Of a DNA stretch of 64,000 nucleotides, positions 35,740-43,956 are shown in pieces. Under the pieces are notes generated by a model. That model was given only the letters and a program-made list of their open reading frames with translations. It had not been told where the DNA came from and made no database searches. Source of the stretch: Myxococcales bacterium (GTDB lineage Bacteria; Myxococcota_C; UBA6777); contig JACKEL010000004.1 in assembly GCA_020632975.1 (NCBI GenBank), forward strand, positions 372,001-436,000. The letters run 5' to 3'. A program made the translations under genes and the position numbers. Every line of letters starts with the position of its first letter. The stretch's first letter is position 1.

Positions 35740-37128
35740 TTAGGCGGGGGTACGCAGGTGCCATGCTTTGGGCTGAACAAAGGCATGGATGCCGATCTGC
35801 GAAAGTGTCGAGCCGATCCCTGAGTGTTGGCGACCTGTCCATGGGAGACGAGGGCTGACGCGATCACAACAGTTCCAATAAGCCGAACCTGCGTTGAGTT
35901 GCGCCAAAAGGGGCTTGGCGCGTTCGGCGTCTTGGGTGTAGATCCCTGCGGTGAGTCCGAAGGTTGTGTCGTTCATCTGTTCAATGGCAGCGGCATCGTC
36001 CTTCACTTTTTGGATGCCGATGATTGGACCAAAGCTCTCGTCTTGCATGACTTCCATGCTGTGATCGACGTCCACAAGAACCGTAGGCTCGTAGTAATAG
36101 CCCGTTCCTTCGATGCGTTTTCCGCCCACCAAGACTTTCGCGCCTTTGCTTACAGCGTCTTGGACCTGTGCGTCAAGGACATCGAGTTGTTCTTTGCGTG
36201 CGAGAGGCCCGATGTAGATGCCTTCTTCCGCAGGGTTGCCGATCTTGAAGCCTTGGACTTCTTTGACAAAAGCTTCCACAAAAGCGTCGTAGATCTTTTC
36301 GTTGACGTAGATGCGTTCGACAGAACAGCAGGACTGGCCTGCATTGTAGAATGCACCATCTGCAAGACCTGCCGCAGCGACCGCGGGATCGACATCTTCG
36401 CAGACGTATGCGGGGTCTTTACCGCCAAGTTCGAGTTGAACTCTGATCAGTTTGGGGGCGACCGCTTGGGAGATCTTCACGCCTGTTGCGTAAGAACCTG
36501 TGAAGAAGACCCCGTTGATCGGGAGGCTTGTGAGGGTTGCGCCAGCTTCGCCCGTTCCGATGATCGTCACAAAGATATCTTCGGGGACGCCTGCTTCGTG
36601 GAGAAGCTTGGCGATGGAAAGTCCCGTCAATGGCGTGTACTCAGAGGGTTTGTACAGGACCGCGTTACCTGTGAGCAAAGCAGGCACAAAGACGTTACTT
36701 CCCACGAAGTAAGGGTAGTTCCAAGCAGAGATGTTGGCGATCACACCGAGTGGTTCGTAGGTGATCATCTCTTGGGTAGCGGGGGGCGTGTTGGGATCTT
36801 GCCGCAGCGAGACATCTTGGGGATGAAGGGCCGCCTCAGTGTGGTGTAAGAAAAAGTCGATGCGCTCGGGGAGGGCGCGGAGTTCATTGCGTGCTTGTTG
36901 GCGGGGTTTGCCCATCTCTGCGGAGAGTTGTTGGGCAAGTTCTTCTGTATCGCGGACGATGGCGTCACGAAAACGGCCCAAGATCTCGATCTTTTCGGCC
37001 AAAGGTCGGGCTGCCCAAGCGGGTTGTGCGGCCTTTGCACGCGCAAAGTGTGCGCGGATGGTCTCGGGGGTGTCCGTGGGAAGCTCACGGAGCAAGGTTT
37101 CGTTGGCTGGGTTGATGACCTTGAGCAT
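35740..37128 (-). CDS. NAD(P)-dependent aldehyde dehydrogenase
   Basis: A 462-residue member of the aldehyde dehydrogenase superfamily. It has the NAD-binding ISAWNYPYF region with Asn, KPSEYTPLT, GVFFTGSYATG, the general base Glu in QLELGGKDP and the catalytic Cys in NAGQSCCSVERIYV. SFGPIIGI lies near the C-terminus. The double Cys at the active site resembles betaine or gamma-aminobutyraldehyde dehydrogenases. It is the third gene of a minus-strand run with an iron-dependent ADH and a class-I amidotransferase, 20 nt from the latter. Confidence 0.94.
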   Translation of the reverse strand: MLKVINPANETLLRELPTDTPETIRAHFARAKAAQPAWAARPLAEKIEILGRFRDAIVRDTEELAQQLSAEMGKPRQQARNELRALPERIDFFLHHTEAALHPQDVSLRQDPNTPPATQEMITYEPLGVIANISAWNYPYFVGSNVFVPALLTGNAVLYKPSEYTPLTGLSIAKLLHEAGVPEDIFVTIIGTGEAGATLTSLPINGVFFTGSYATGVKISQAVAPKLIRVQLELGGKDPAYVCEDVDPAVAAAGLADGAFYNAGQSCCSVERIYVNEKIYDAFVEAFVKEVQGFKIGNPAEEGIYIGPLARKEQLDVLDAQVQDAVSKGAKVLVGGKRIEGTGYYYEPTVLVDVDHSMEVMQDESFGPIIGIQKVKDDAAAIEQMNDTTFGLTAGIYTQDAERAKPLLAQLNAGSAYWNCCDRVSPRLPWTGRQHSGIGSTLSQIGIHAFVQPKAWHLRTPA

Positions 37129-37148
37129 CGGGTAGCCTTTCTTCTGCG

Positions 37149-37940
37149 TTAACGCGAAGCGCGTTGTTGGATAGCGTCAAAGAACTCTTGAAGGATGGGT
37201 CTGCGATCCAACAAGGCGGTGTCTTGGGGATCTTGGAACTCGGGGTGCCACTGCACCGCAAAAGCATAAGGCGCGGGGTTGGCGCTTCCGTGACCTGCGG
37301 GGACAAGGCGGACCGCTTCGATGATATCGTCTTCAGGGCAACGCGCTTCGACACGAAGATCCTTGCCGAGCGTCCGCAGTCCTTGGTGGTGCACAGAGTT
37401 GACGCGGTGGTGCGAAAGATGCGCATACATCTCAGCCAGCGGCGTATCGGGCACGATCGCAAGGTCATGGTGGAGCGTATCGTACATCACGGCGTCTCGA
37501 TGGAGGCGGGCACCTTCGAGCTGGGTCGTGATGTCTTGGTAAAGTGAACCACCCAAAGCGACGTTGAGCAGTTGCGCACCGCGGCAGATCCCAAGGACGG
37601 GTTTATCTTGCGCGATGGCAGCGTGGACAAGGGCGATCTCATAAAGGTCTCGATGGAGATCGCCGCTCCATTCAGGTCGCAAAGGTTCCTCTCCATAACT
37701 CGTAGGAGAAAGATCAGAGCCACCTTGGAGCAACAGCCCATCAAACTGTTCGAGTAGGTCGGATACTGCGAAGTTTGGGTGCGATTCTGGGATAAGGAAG
37801 GGCATCGCGCCTTGGTCCATCACCCACCGCATCATCGACTGTTCCGCATAAAGCAGCGTCTTGGGTCCAAAGACACGACGGCTGGGATCTGGATAAAAAA
37901 AGCATGCGGAGATGCCGATACGAAGGGGTTTGGATGTCAT
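37149..37940 (-). CDS. Class-I glutamine amidotransferase-like hydrolase (PuuD type)
   Basis: A 263-residue protein of peptidase family C26 (gamma-glutamyl hydrolase-like). Marks are LLLQGGSDLSPTSYG, the nucleophile Cys in PVLGICRGAQLLNVALGG, and the His/Glu of the triad in FAVQWHPEF. This matches PuuD, which cleaves gamma-glutamyl-GABA in putrescine breakdown. The aldehyde dehydrogenase next to it supports an amine-catabolic role, but no gamma-glutamylputrescine synthetase or oxidase is in the window. The ATG at 37940 has GGAG 9 nt upstream. Confidence 0.9.
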   Translation of the reverse strand: MTSKPLRIGISACFFYPDPSRRVFGPKTLLYAEQSMMRWVMDQGAMPFLIPESHPNFAVSDLLEQFDGLLLQGGSDLSPTSYGEEPLRPEWSGDLHRDLYEIALVHAAIAQDKPVLGICRGAQLLNVALGGSLYQDITTQLEGARLHRDAVMYDTLHHDLAIVPDTPLAEMYAHLSHHRVNSVHHQGLRTLGKDLRVEARCPEDDIIEAVRLVPAGHGSANPAPYAFAVQWHPEFQDPQDTALLDRRPILQEFFDAIQQRASR

Positions 37941-38017
37941 CTTGTTTGTCTCCGAAGGCGAGAGCATCCTTTGAAGGATGCAGGCGTGGGGTTGGAAAGG
38001 TGGGCAGGGCCGCCAAA

Positions 38018-39229
38018 TTAGGCAACCAAGGACTTTCCTTGCAACGCGGCGTGGAAGATCTGTTGGAAGTCTTCTTCGGTCACGTCGCGGGGACCAGAGG
38101 GATGGCAGACATCGACCATCGACCACTTCACGAGATCGTGGACATGTTCTTCTTTGACGCCTGCATCAGCGAGTGTTGCGGGGATTGCGAGGTCTTGGTT
38201 CAAGTCACGCAACCATTGGATAAAGGCTTGGCTGTTGTGTTGTTCGAGTCCTGCGGCTTGGGCCATCCGTGCGAAACGCTCGGGTACAGCGGGAGCATTG
38301 AACTCCATGCAGGGGACGATCATCAGGGCGTTTGCGAGGCCGTGGTGCATGTCGCACACGGTTGAAAGGGCGTGTGCACAAGAGTGGGTGAGGCCGAGAC
38401 CTTTTTGGAAAGCGACAGCGCCCATCATGGCGGCTTCGAGCATACGCTCGCGCGCCTCGATGTGACGGGCATGTTCAGCTTGGCTCAAGGTCTCGCCCTG
38501 GGAGATACGTTGTGCAAAGTGCACGCAGGGAGCGAGGTATCGCGCGACAAGGTGGATACCTTCGAGAGCGATACCATCACAGAGGGGGTGGTGTCCTTTG
38601 GCAAGAAAGGCTTCGACGAGGTGTGTGAGTGCGTCCACGCCTGTGGATGCTGTGATCGACGCAGGAAGTCCCAAAGTGACTTGGGGATCGAGCAGCGTCA
38701 AAGAGGGCAAAAGGCGCGGATCGAAGATGATGCGTTTGCGGTGGGTCTCTTCGTCGGAGATGACGGAAGAACGGCCCACTTCGCTACCTGTTCCTGCGGT
38801 GGTGGGGATCGCGATGATCAAAGGGATGGCTTGATCGACAGGGCGTCCGTTGGGGATGCCATCTTCGTAGTCGAAGATATCGCCGGGGTGGTGGATCATC
38901 AGCGCGATCACTTTGGCGACGTCCATCGCGGCACCGCCGCCAAATGCGATCACTGCGTCAGCGTTGGCTGCGCGAAAAGCCTCCACGCCTGCGGTGACTT
39001 GTGACGTGACAGGGTTGCCCCAGATCTCGGAAAATACGGCGGGTTGGAGTCCTGCCTCTTGAAGGACGGTGACGTAATCTTGAAGGACAGGGAGCTTGGC
39101 GAGGCCGCGATCTGTCACGATGAGCGGGGTACTAAGGCCTTGGTCTTTGAGGGTCGAGATCACTTCTTTGCGGGCATCCAAGCCAACACGGATACGGGTG
39201 GGGAAATTGTATTGACGGATCGAGGACAT
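38018..39229 (-). CDS. Iron-dependent (group III) alcohol dehydrogenase
   Basis: A 403-residue group III alcohol dehydrogenase. NAD-binding GGGAAMDVAK and PTTAGTGSEV are present, and the iron ligands are visible as Asp and His in GVDALTHLVEAF, His in LGLTHSCAHAL and His in CDMHHGLANAL. It oxidises or reduces an alcohol/aldehyde pair of unknown identity. AGGAG lies 8 nt before the ATG. It is the first gene of the ADH - amidotransferase - ALDH run (77 and 20 nt gaps), so the three likely work on one amino-aldehyde or diol pathway. Confidence 0.94.
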   Translation of the reverse strand: MSSIRQYNFPTRIRVGLDARKEVISTLKDQGLSTPLIVTDRGLAKLPVLQDYVTVLQEAGLQPAVFSEIWGNPVTSQVTAGVEAFRAANADAVIAFGGGAAMDVAKVIALMIHHPGDIFDYEDGIPNGRPVDQAIPLIIAIPTTAGTGSEVGRSSVISDEETHRKRIIFDPRLLPSLTLLDPQVTLGLPASITASTGVDALTHLVEAFLAKGHHPLCDGIALEGIHLVARYLAPCVHFAQRISQGETLSQAEHARHIEARERMLEAAMMGAVAFQKGLGLTHSCAHALSTVCDMHHGLANALMIVPCMEFNAPAVPERFARMAQAAGLEQHNSQAFIQWLRDLNQDLAIPATLADAGVKEEHVHDLVKWSMVDVCHPSGPRDVTEEDFQQIFHAALQGKSLVA

Positions 39230-39311
39230 GCGCTTTGCTCCTAGGTTAAGCCATCCGGCTGAATTTCAACGGCGGCGCAAGATAGCACTCGCTCGATTTG
39301 ACATCAAGGGA

Positions 39312-39875
39312 TTAGCGGAAACGCTCGGAAAGACCGTAAAGATCGAGGATGTCCCCGACGAAGTCATCTTGCATATCGACCAAGCGTAGCAGGGGGAGTG
39401 GATCATCTTGGGTGGTGGGCGCGGGAGCTGGCCAAGCAGGAGGGGGCTGGCGGAAGTGGGATTCGTCGTCGAGCATGTGCTCGCGGTTGCTGAAGAAGCG
39501 TTCGACGAAAAGTTCGCGTGGTACGAGCCGAAACAACGGGAGATACTGTGGTGGGAGAGCCATCGTCAGGCTAAAGGTTTGCTCGATGTACTCGACGAAA
39601 GAAACGGGACATCCGAGCCTTGTGTCGAGATCCCAGACTTGCCAAGCTACCTGTGCGACAGGACCTGTTGCTGCAAGGTAGATCACGTGATAGTCCCAGA
39701 CGATGGGCTCATACAGCGATTCACTTGCGCGTTGGTGCCACAAGGCGCACGTCTTGTCAGGGTTGGAGATAAACACGGCATAGCCTTCTACTGTCGAGAA
39801 GCGCGGTTCTTGCGCGAGTTTCCAGACATTTTCTTCGCAGTAGTAGGCTTGGTAATGGTGTGAAGAGGGGGGCAT
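39312..39875 (-). CDS. N-terminal glutamine amidohydrolase (NTAQ1-type)
   Basis: A 187-residue homologue of eukaryotic NTAQ1 (WDYHV1), which deamidates N-terminal Gln to Glu and so creates a secondary destabilising residue. The whole catalytic triad is visible: Cys12 in YYCEENVWKL, the His of the WDYHV motif (IVWDYHVIYL) and the Asp in WQVWDLDTRLG. The length is close to the human enzyme (about 205). It starts 14 nt after the UDPGP-type gene and is probably co-transcribed. With clpS and clpA 13 kb away it points to an N-degron pathway. Confidence 0.9.
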   Translation of the reverse strand: MPPSSHHYQAYYCEENVWKLAQEPRFSTVEGYAVFISNPDKTCALWHQRASESLYEPIVWDYHVIYLAATGPVAQVAWQVWDLDTRLGCPVSFVEYIEQTFSLTMALPPQYLPLFRLVPRELFVERFFSNREHMLDDESHFRQPPPAWPAPAPTTQDDPLPLLRLVDMQDDFVGDILDLYGLSERFR

Positions 39876-39889
39876 GCACTTCCCAAAAG

Positions 39890-41299
39890 TTAGTTGTTGG
39901 AGAGAGGGAGTTCGATCTCTCCCGTGAGTTCGGCTTGATCGGGTACTTTTTGTGGGCCTGCTGTGGTGGAGAGCTTGACCTCGCCTTTGCAGACAACATC
40001 GCGCCCAAAGGTGATATCTCCTTGGACAGTAAGGCGATCGCAGTGCAACAAAGAAGGCGGGCCTTCTGGGAAGTGGTGATCGAGGGCGTCCACAAGTTTG
40101 TAATGGTGTCCATCCAGTTGGATGGTGGGGGGGATATGGTCGCGTTGCGGATGTAGCGCGATCCTCCCGAGTTCATCGAGTGTATAGGCATCAGAACGCA
40201 CCGCCAAGAGGTCTTGGGTGGTCTTCACGGGGGCAAAGCGGCTACGAGGCACACGAAGAGCTTGGGCATTGGGGAAGATGCTAATGGCCGTACCCATCGC
40301 CGTTTCGAGTTGATACACGGGGGTAGAGTGAGGATCGCGTGGATCGACGGTCTTGGCATTGCGGATCATCGGGAGATCAAGCACCCCTTGTCGTTGTTGT
40401 AGGGTGTCTTGGAGATGCTTGAGATTGATCCAGATGTTGTTGGTATTAAAGTAGCGATAACGCTCGGTATCTTGGAAGGCTTGCTCTTCCTCAGGGGGGC
40501 ACTGTGCCGACTCGCGCAACAAAAGGTGCCCGTCGTTGTGTCGGGCCAAGTGTCCGCCTTTTCGGTCGCTTTCCGTGCGGTCTGCGACCTCCATCAAAAA
40601 GGGGATGTCATGTTTGGCGAAGTGTCCGAGGATTTGGAGATCGACGCTTGCGCCCAAGTTGTCAGCATTTGCCACAAAAGCATAGCGGATATCTGCTTCA
40701 AGCAGGGCATCCAACAGGCCGCTTGTGACGAGTGCAAGATAGATATCGCCATGACCAGGAGGGCACCATGTCAGTTCGGCGTCTGTGTGTTCTGCGGGGG
40801 AGAGATCATCGCGGCGGATCTTGGGGATGCGATGTTGCAAAAAGTCCATGGGAAGGGACTTGTTGATCTCTTGGAGAGCGGGGTAACGCTCCAACAAACG
40901 TAGAGAGTCTGCTTGGGTGGCAAAGCTATTCATCAGCAGAAGCGGGATACGCAGCCCCACAGACTGACGGGCGATCATATCGAGAAAGCTCAGTCCTTCT
41001 TTGACTTGCAAGAGCGACTTGGCTTTTTGCAGGCCCATGCTTGTGCCTAGACCCCCATTGAGGCGGATCTGGACGGTGTGCGGCAGTGCATCTTGGCCCC
41101 AAGTCTTTAGAGCTTCGGGGAGTTTTTCGGCATCGGGTTGTTGTTCTGCGGGCTGGATCTCTGCTTCAGAAAGCAGCCCAGTTTCCCCGTGGTAGAGGTG
41201 TTCGTAAGCTGCACGAAAGTTTTGGATCACGAGGTCGGACGCTTGATCTTGTTGAAGCCGCTGGGCGAAGGGGGCAAAACGTAGTTCAAGATCGGACAT
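39890..41299 (-). CDS. UDPGP-type UTP--sugar-1-phosphate uridylyltransferase
   Basis: A 469-residue enzyme of the UDPGP family (eukaryote-type, not GalU). It has the nucleotide-binding IRLNGGLGTSMGLQKAKSLL, then LLLMNSFATQADSL, CPPGHGDIYLAL, FVANADNLGA and YRYFNTNNIWINL, then a C-terminal beta-helix-like region with TVQGDITFGRDVVCKGEV. It makes UDP-glucose or a related UDP-sugar from UTP and sugar-1-phosphate for cell-surface or storage glycans. The start at 41299 has a weak AAAGAG. The NTAQ1-type gene follows 14 nt downstream. Confidence 0.92.
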   Translation of the reverse strand: MSDLELRFAPFAQRLQQDQASDLVIQNFRAAYEHLYHGETGLLSEAEIQPAEQQPDAEKLPEALKTWGQDALPHTVQIRLNGGLGTSMGLQKAKSLLQVKEGLSFLDMIARQSVGLRIPLLLMNSFATQADSLRLLERYPALQEINKSLPMDFLQHRIPKIRRDDLSPAEHTDAELTWCPPGHGDIYLALVTSGLLDALLEADIRYAFVANADNLGASVDLQILGHFAKHDIPFLMEVADRTESDRKGGHLARHNDGHLLLRESAQCPPEEEQAFQDTERYRYFNTNNIWINLKHLQDTLQQRQGVLDLPMIRNAKTVDPRDPHSTPVYQLETAMGTAISIFPNAQALRVPRSRFAPVKTTQDLLAVRSDAYTLDELGRIALHPQRDHIPPTIQLDGHHYKLVDALDHHFPEGPPSLLHCDRLTVQGDITFGRDVVCKGEVKLSTTAGPQKVPDQAELTGEIELPLSNN

Positions 41300-41377
41300 A
41301 TTGTGGTGCTCTTTTTGGTTGGGGTGGTCGCAAGATGATCAGGGGTGTGGGTGCAAGGTGAGGGAGCTGTCGGTGGA

Positions 41378-43081
41378 TTAAAGTATCGCTGAAGGTCCTT
41401 GGGTTTGGATGTGGTGCAGCGTGTCTTGTAGTTCGTTGATCAGTCTCTCAGAGGCTTCTCCGTCGTTGCTTTCGCCAGCAACTTCCATCAATCGCCCGAT
41501 CTCTGTGATCTGATCAAATCCGTAACTCGAACCAGAACCTTTGAGCTTGTGTCCGATGTGACGGATCTCTTCGAAGTTCCCCATCTGAAGGGCTTCTCTC
41601 AACTTTTCGATGCGTTGGTTGAGATTTGTAAGATAGCGTTGCAAGAGAGCATCAAACTGTGCTGTGAGGTTGGCTTTGGAGGGGGAAGGTGGGGGTGCGT
41701 CTTGGCTGGCCATAGCTTGACGTCCTTTCCATAACTTTTGGAGGGTATGAACCAAGGTTTGTTTTTGAAGAGGCCGAACCAACCAAGCATCGTGGTGTTG
41801 TTGTAGTTCTTTGCGCTGGGCAGGGGTGGGCTCTTGGTGGAGTAAGGCTACCATTTGTAATGGGTTTTTTCGATGCTGGGCTTCGTGGATGGAGCGAAGC
41901 TTGGCACTGAGTTCCCAAGGTTCCATGTCTGGCAAAGGTGTTCCAAGCAAGATGAGATCGTAAGCTTTGTTGGAGGCGCGTTCGATGGCGCGTTCACCGT
42001 CTCTTGCGAGATCGGGGGAAAGCTCCACAGATTGGAGGTAAAAGCGTGTGAGTGCGGTGTTTTCTTGGCTTGGGTCGACAAGCAAGGTGCGTGCTTGTTT
42101 GAGGGGGCGGAGGTGATCGGGCGGAGGGATGATATCGAGTTCGGCAGAGGAGCGTAGTCCTGGTGCAGGAAGGTCCACGCCCGCAGTCAGGGAGTTTTGT
42201 GTCGAGAGGTAGGGGCCAGCACGTCGAAGATCGTGGTGGATCGGCAAGCAAAGATTGAGGAGGAAGTGAGCGCCTTGTTGGGGTTGGCTCTCAAAGATGA
42301 GCTGGCCTCCCATGGCTTGGCAAAGTCGCTGCGCCAAGATCAAGCGAAGCCCTGTTGCAGGGGATTGATTGGGGGGGAAGTATTGTTTAAAGAGCGCAGT
42401 GCCTTGTTCTGCGTTGAGTCCTTGGCTGGTGTCGCGCAAAGAAAATCGTAGCCAGTCTGGAGCTTGCGGAAGAGACTCGACCCACAAGACGACCTCGCCA
42501 CGCTCTGTCCAAGAGAGTGATGCTTCGAGCAGGATGCGCAAAAGCCTAGAGAGTTGGGCAGGATCGCCTTTTCGATGCAGGTCCATCCCAGGAGAGCAGT
42601 AGTACTGCAAAAAGAGCCCGCGTGCGCTTGCTTGTTCTTGGAGGGCAGAGAAGGTATCTGCGAGGCAACGCTCCAAAGAGAAGCTATTTTGGTGAAAGAG
42701 TGCTTCTTTGTTTTCGATGGCGCTGAGAGAAAAGAGTGTAGAGAGGTGTTGTTGGATCTTTTGTTGGGCGTTTTGCAGCTCGATCACAAGGGCGCGTTGC
42801 CACGAGTTGAGCTGTGTGACAGAGAGTTTTTGTAGCATCCCCAAGCTATTTTCGAGGGGCATCATCAAGTCGGGTTGCATTTGTGAGAGCCACCCCCAAA
42901 TCTCCGAGGCCTCAGTTGACCACGTGTTCAGGGGGGTTGTGCGCTTTCCCTCGAAAGCAGTCCCTTTCTGCAACATCGGCAAAAGTGTACTGAGTTGTGG
43001 CGCAGAGGGATCTTGCGTGGGATGGGGAGAGTCCTTGGGAGAAAGTGTGGTGTGGAACTCTTCTTGTGGTTGGATGGACAT
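41378..43081 (-). CDS. Degenerate hybrid kinase with intact HPt domain
   Basis: A 567-residue protein. Residues about 65-290 follow a HisKA-HATPase layout, but the phospho-acceptor box reads QPDLMMPLENS: no His. The ATPase boxes are also eroded (SLRDTSQGLNAEQG, PATGLRLILAQRLCQAMGG). A receiver-like domain (about 335-450) has lost the acceptor Asp (LILLGTPLPDM has Gly) and has Arg in place of Lys (WLVRPLQK). The C-terminal HPt (about 475-560) is intact, with IRHIGHKLKGSGSSYGF. It is probably a phosphotransfer or scaffold protein, not a kinase. A cyclic-nucleotide-binding gene lies just upstream. Confidence 0.85.
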   Translation of the reverse strand: MSIQPQEEFHTTLSPKDSPHPTQDPSAPQLSTLLPMLQKGTAFEGKRTTPLNTWSTEASEIWGWLSQMQPDLMMPLENSLGMLQKLSVTQLNSWQRALVIELQNAQQKIQQHLSTLFSLSAIENKEALFHQNSFSLERCLADTFSALQEQASARGLFLQYYCSPGMDLHRKGDPAQLSRLLRILLEASLSWTERGEVVLWVESLPQAPDWLRFSLRDTSQGLNAEQGTALFKQYFPPNQSPATGLRLILAQRLCQAMGGQLIFESQPQQGAHFLLNLCLPIHHDLRRAGPYLSTQNSLTAGVDLPAPGLRSSAELDIIPPPDHLRPLKQARTLLVDPSQENTALTRFYLQSVELSPDLARDGERAIERASNKAYDLILLGTPLPDMEPWELSAKLRSIHEAQHRKNPLQMVALLHQEPTPAQRKELQQHHDAWLVRPLQKQTLVHTLQKLWKGRQAMASQDAPPPSPSKANLTAQFDALLQRYLTNLNQRIEKLREALQMGNFEEIRHIGHKLKGSGSSYGFDQITEIGRLMEVAGESNDGEASERLINELQDTLHHIQTQGPSAIL

Positions 43082-43126
43082 CTCTACGGACGTAAGTTGA
43101 TGAAAAGCGAGATCTTCGTAGGAGAT

Positions 43127-43711
43127 CTACCCATAAGATGAGTCAGGATAAGGCGGAGAAGTGGGAGCGACTTGAGGCGAGCCATAAGACACCGTCGAAG
43201 CTGTGTAGCTTTCATTTTGCGCGATGTCGCCACCAGTCGGGCTCTTGAGCAGGCGTTGGAACTTGTCTTGTTGGGAGTTGGCGATCAAACGCAAAAGCAT
43301 CTCGCGAAAGCGAGGATCTTGCTGTAACTTGGCCAGCCCAGCCACAGGGAGACGCAGTAGCTCTGTGGGGGTTGAAGCGATAGCGGTTTCTCGGCCAGGC
43401 TCTTTCATCAAGAATGCACCCTCTCCAAAGATCTCGCCACATTGATGAAGGTGAAAGAATATCTTGTTTTTGCTTTGAAGACGGATGCTTCCGCGGAGAA
43501 GGAGGTACACGTGCTCGCTAGGATGCCCCTCCGTAAGGATCTCGAATCCAGCAGGAACTTGGACAGCTTGACCGAGAGTAGAAAGACGCTCTAGAAAGGC
43601 ATCCGGATAAGAGCGCATCTTCGGAGCTTGTCGCAGTTCCGAGAAGAGTTGAAGATGATTGAAGTTGGATGTCTTGGCCTTCACTTGCTTATCCTGCATG
43701 TTGTATCTCAT
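43127..43711 (-). CDS. Cyclic-nucleotide-binding (CRP-like) domain protein
   Basis: A 194-residue protein with one cNMP-binding domain (about residues 35-150): VPAGFEILTEGHPSEHVYLLLRG at the start, then GEIFGEGAFLMKEPGRETAIA in the position of the phosphate-binding cassette, where the usual GExxxxxxxRxA is recognisable. No helix-turn-helix follows; the last 40 residues are Ser/Pro/Tyr-rich. So it is a regulatory domain without DNA binding, likely acting on a partner. Two starts 12 nt apart (43711, 43699) are equal. It is divergent from the NtrC-like gene. Confidence 0.85.
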   Translation of the reverse strand: MRYNMQDKQVKAKTSNFNHLQLFSELRQAPKMRSYPDAFLERLSTLGQAVQVPAGFEILTEGHPSEHVYLLLRGSIRLQSKNKIFFHLHQCGEIFGEGAFLMKEPGRETAIASTPTELLRLPVAGLAKLQQDPRFREMLLRLIANSQQDKFQRLLKSPTGGDIAQNESYTASTVSYGSPQVAPTSPPYPDSSYG

Positions 43712-43956
43712 AGGATGATGGCCGTGTGCCGTGACTTGCTATATAACCTTGAGACATTCTATTGGGAACCAGAAAGTCCTTTTTTGTCAAGCGTGGGTAT
43801 GTCATGATGCGGCGCTTTATACGGTCAGTCGGCTTCTGAAAAGAAGAAGTTGGCGCACTTTTGTTTCTGTGTTGATGACGTTGTTGTGTATAAGATGGTT
43901 CCGCTTCTGTTTGAGACAAGCACTTCTCTGTACGAAGGTGGGAAAGAAGGCTGATC

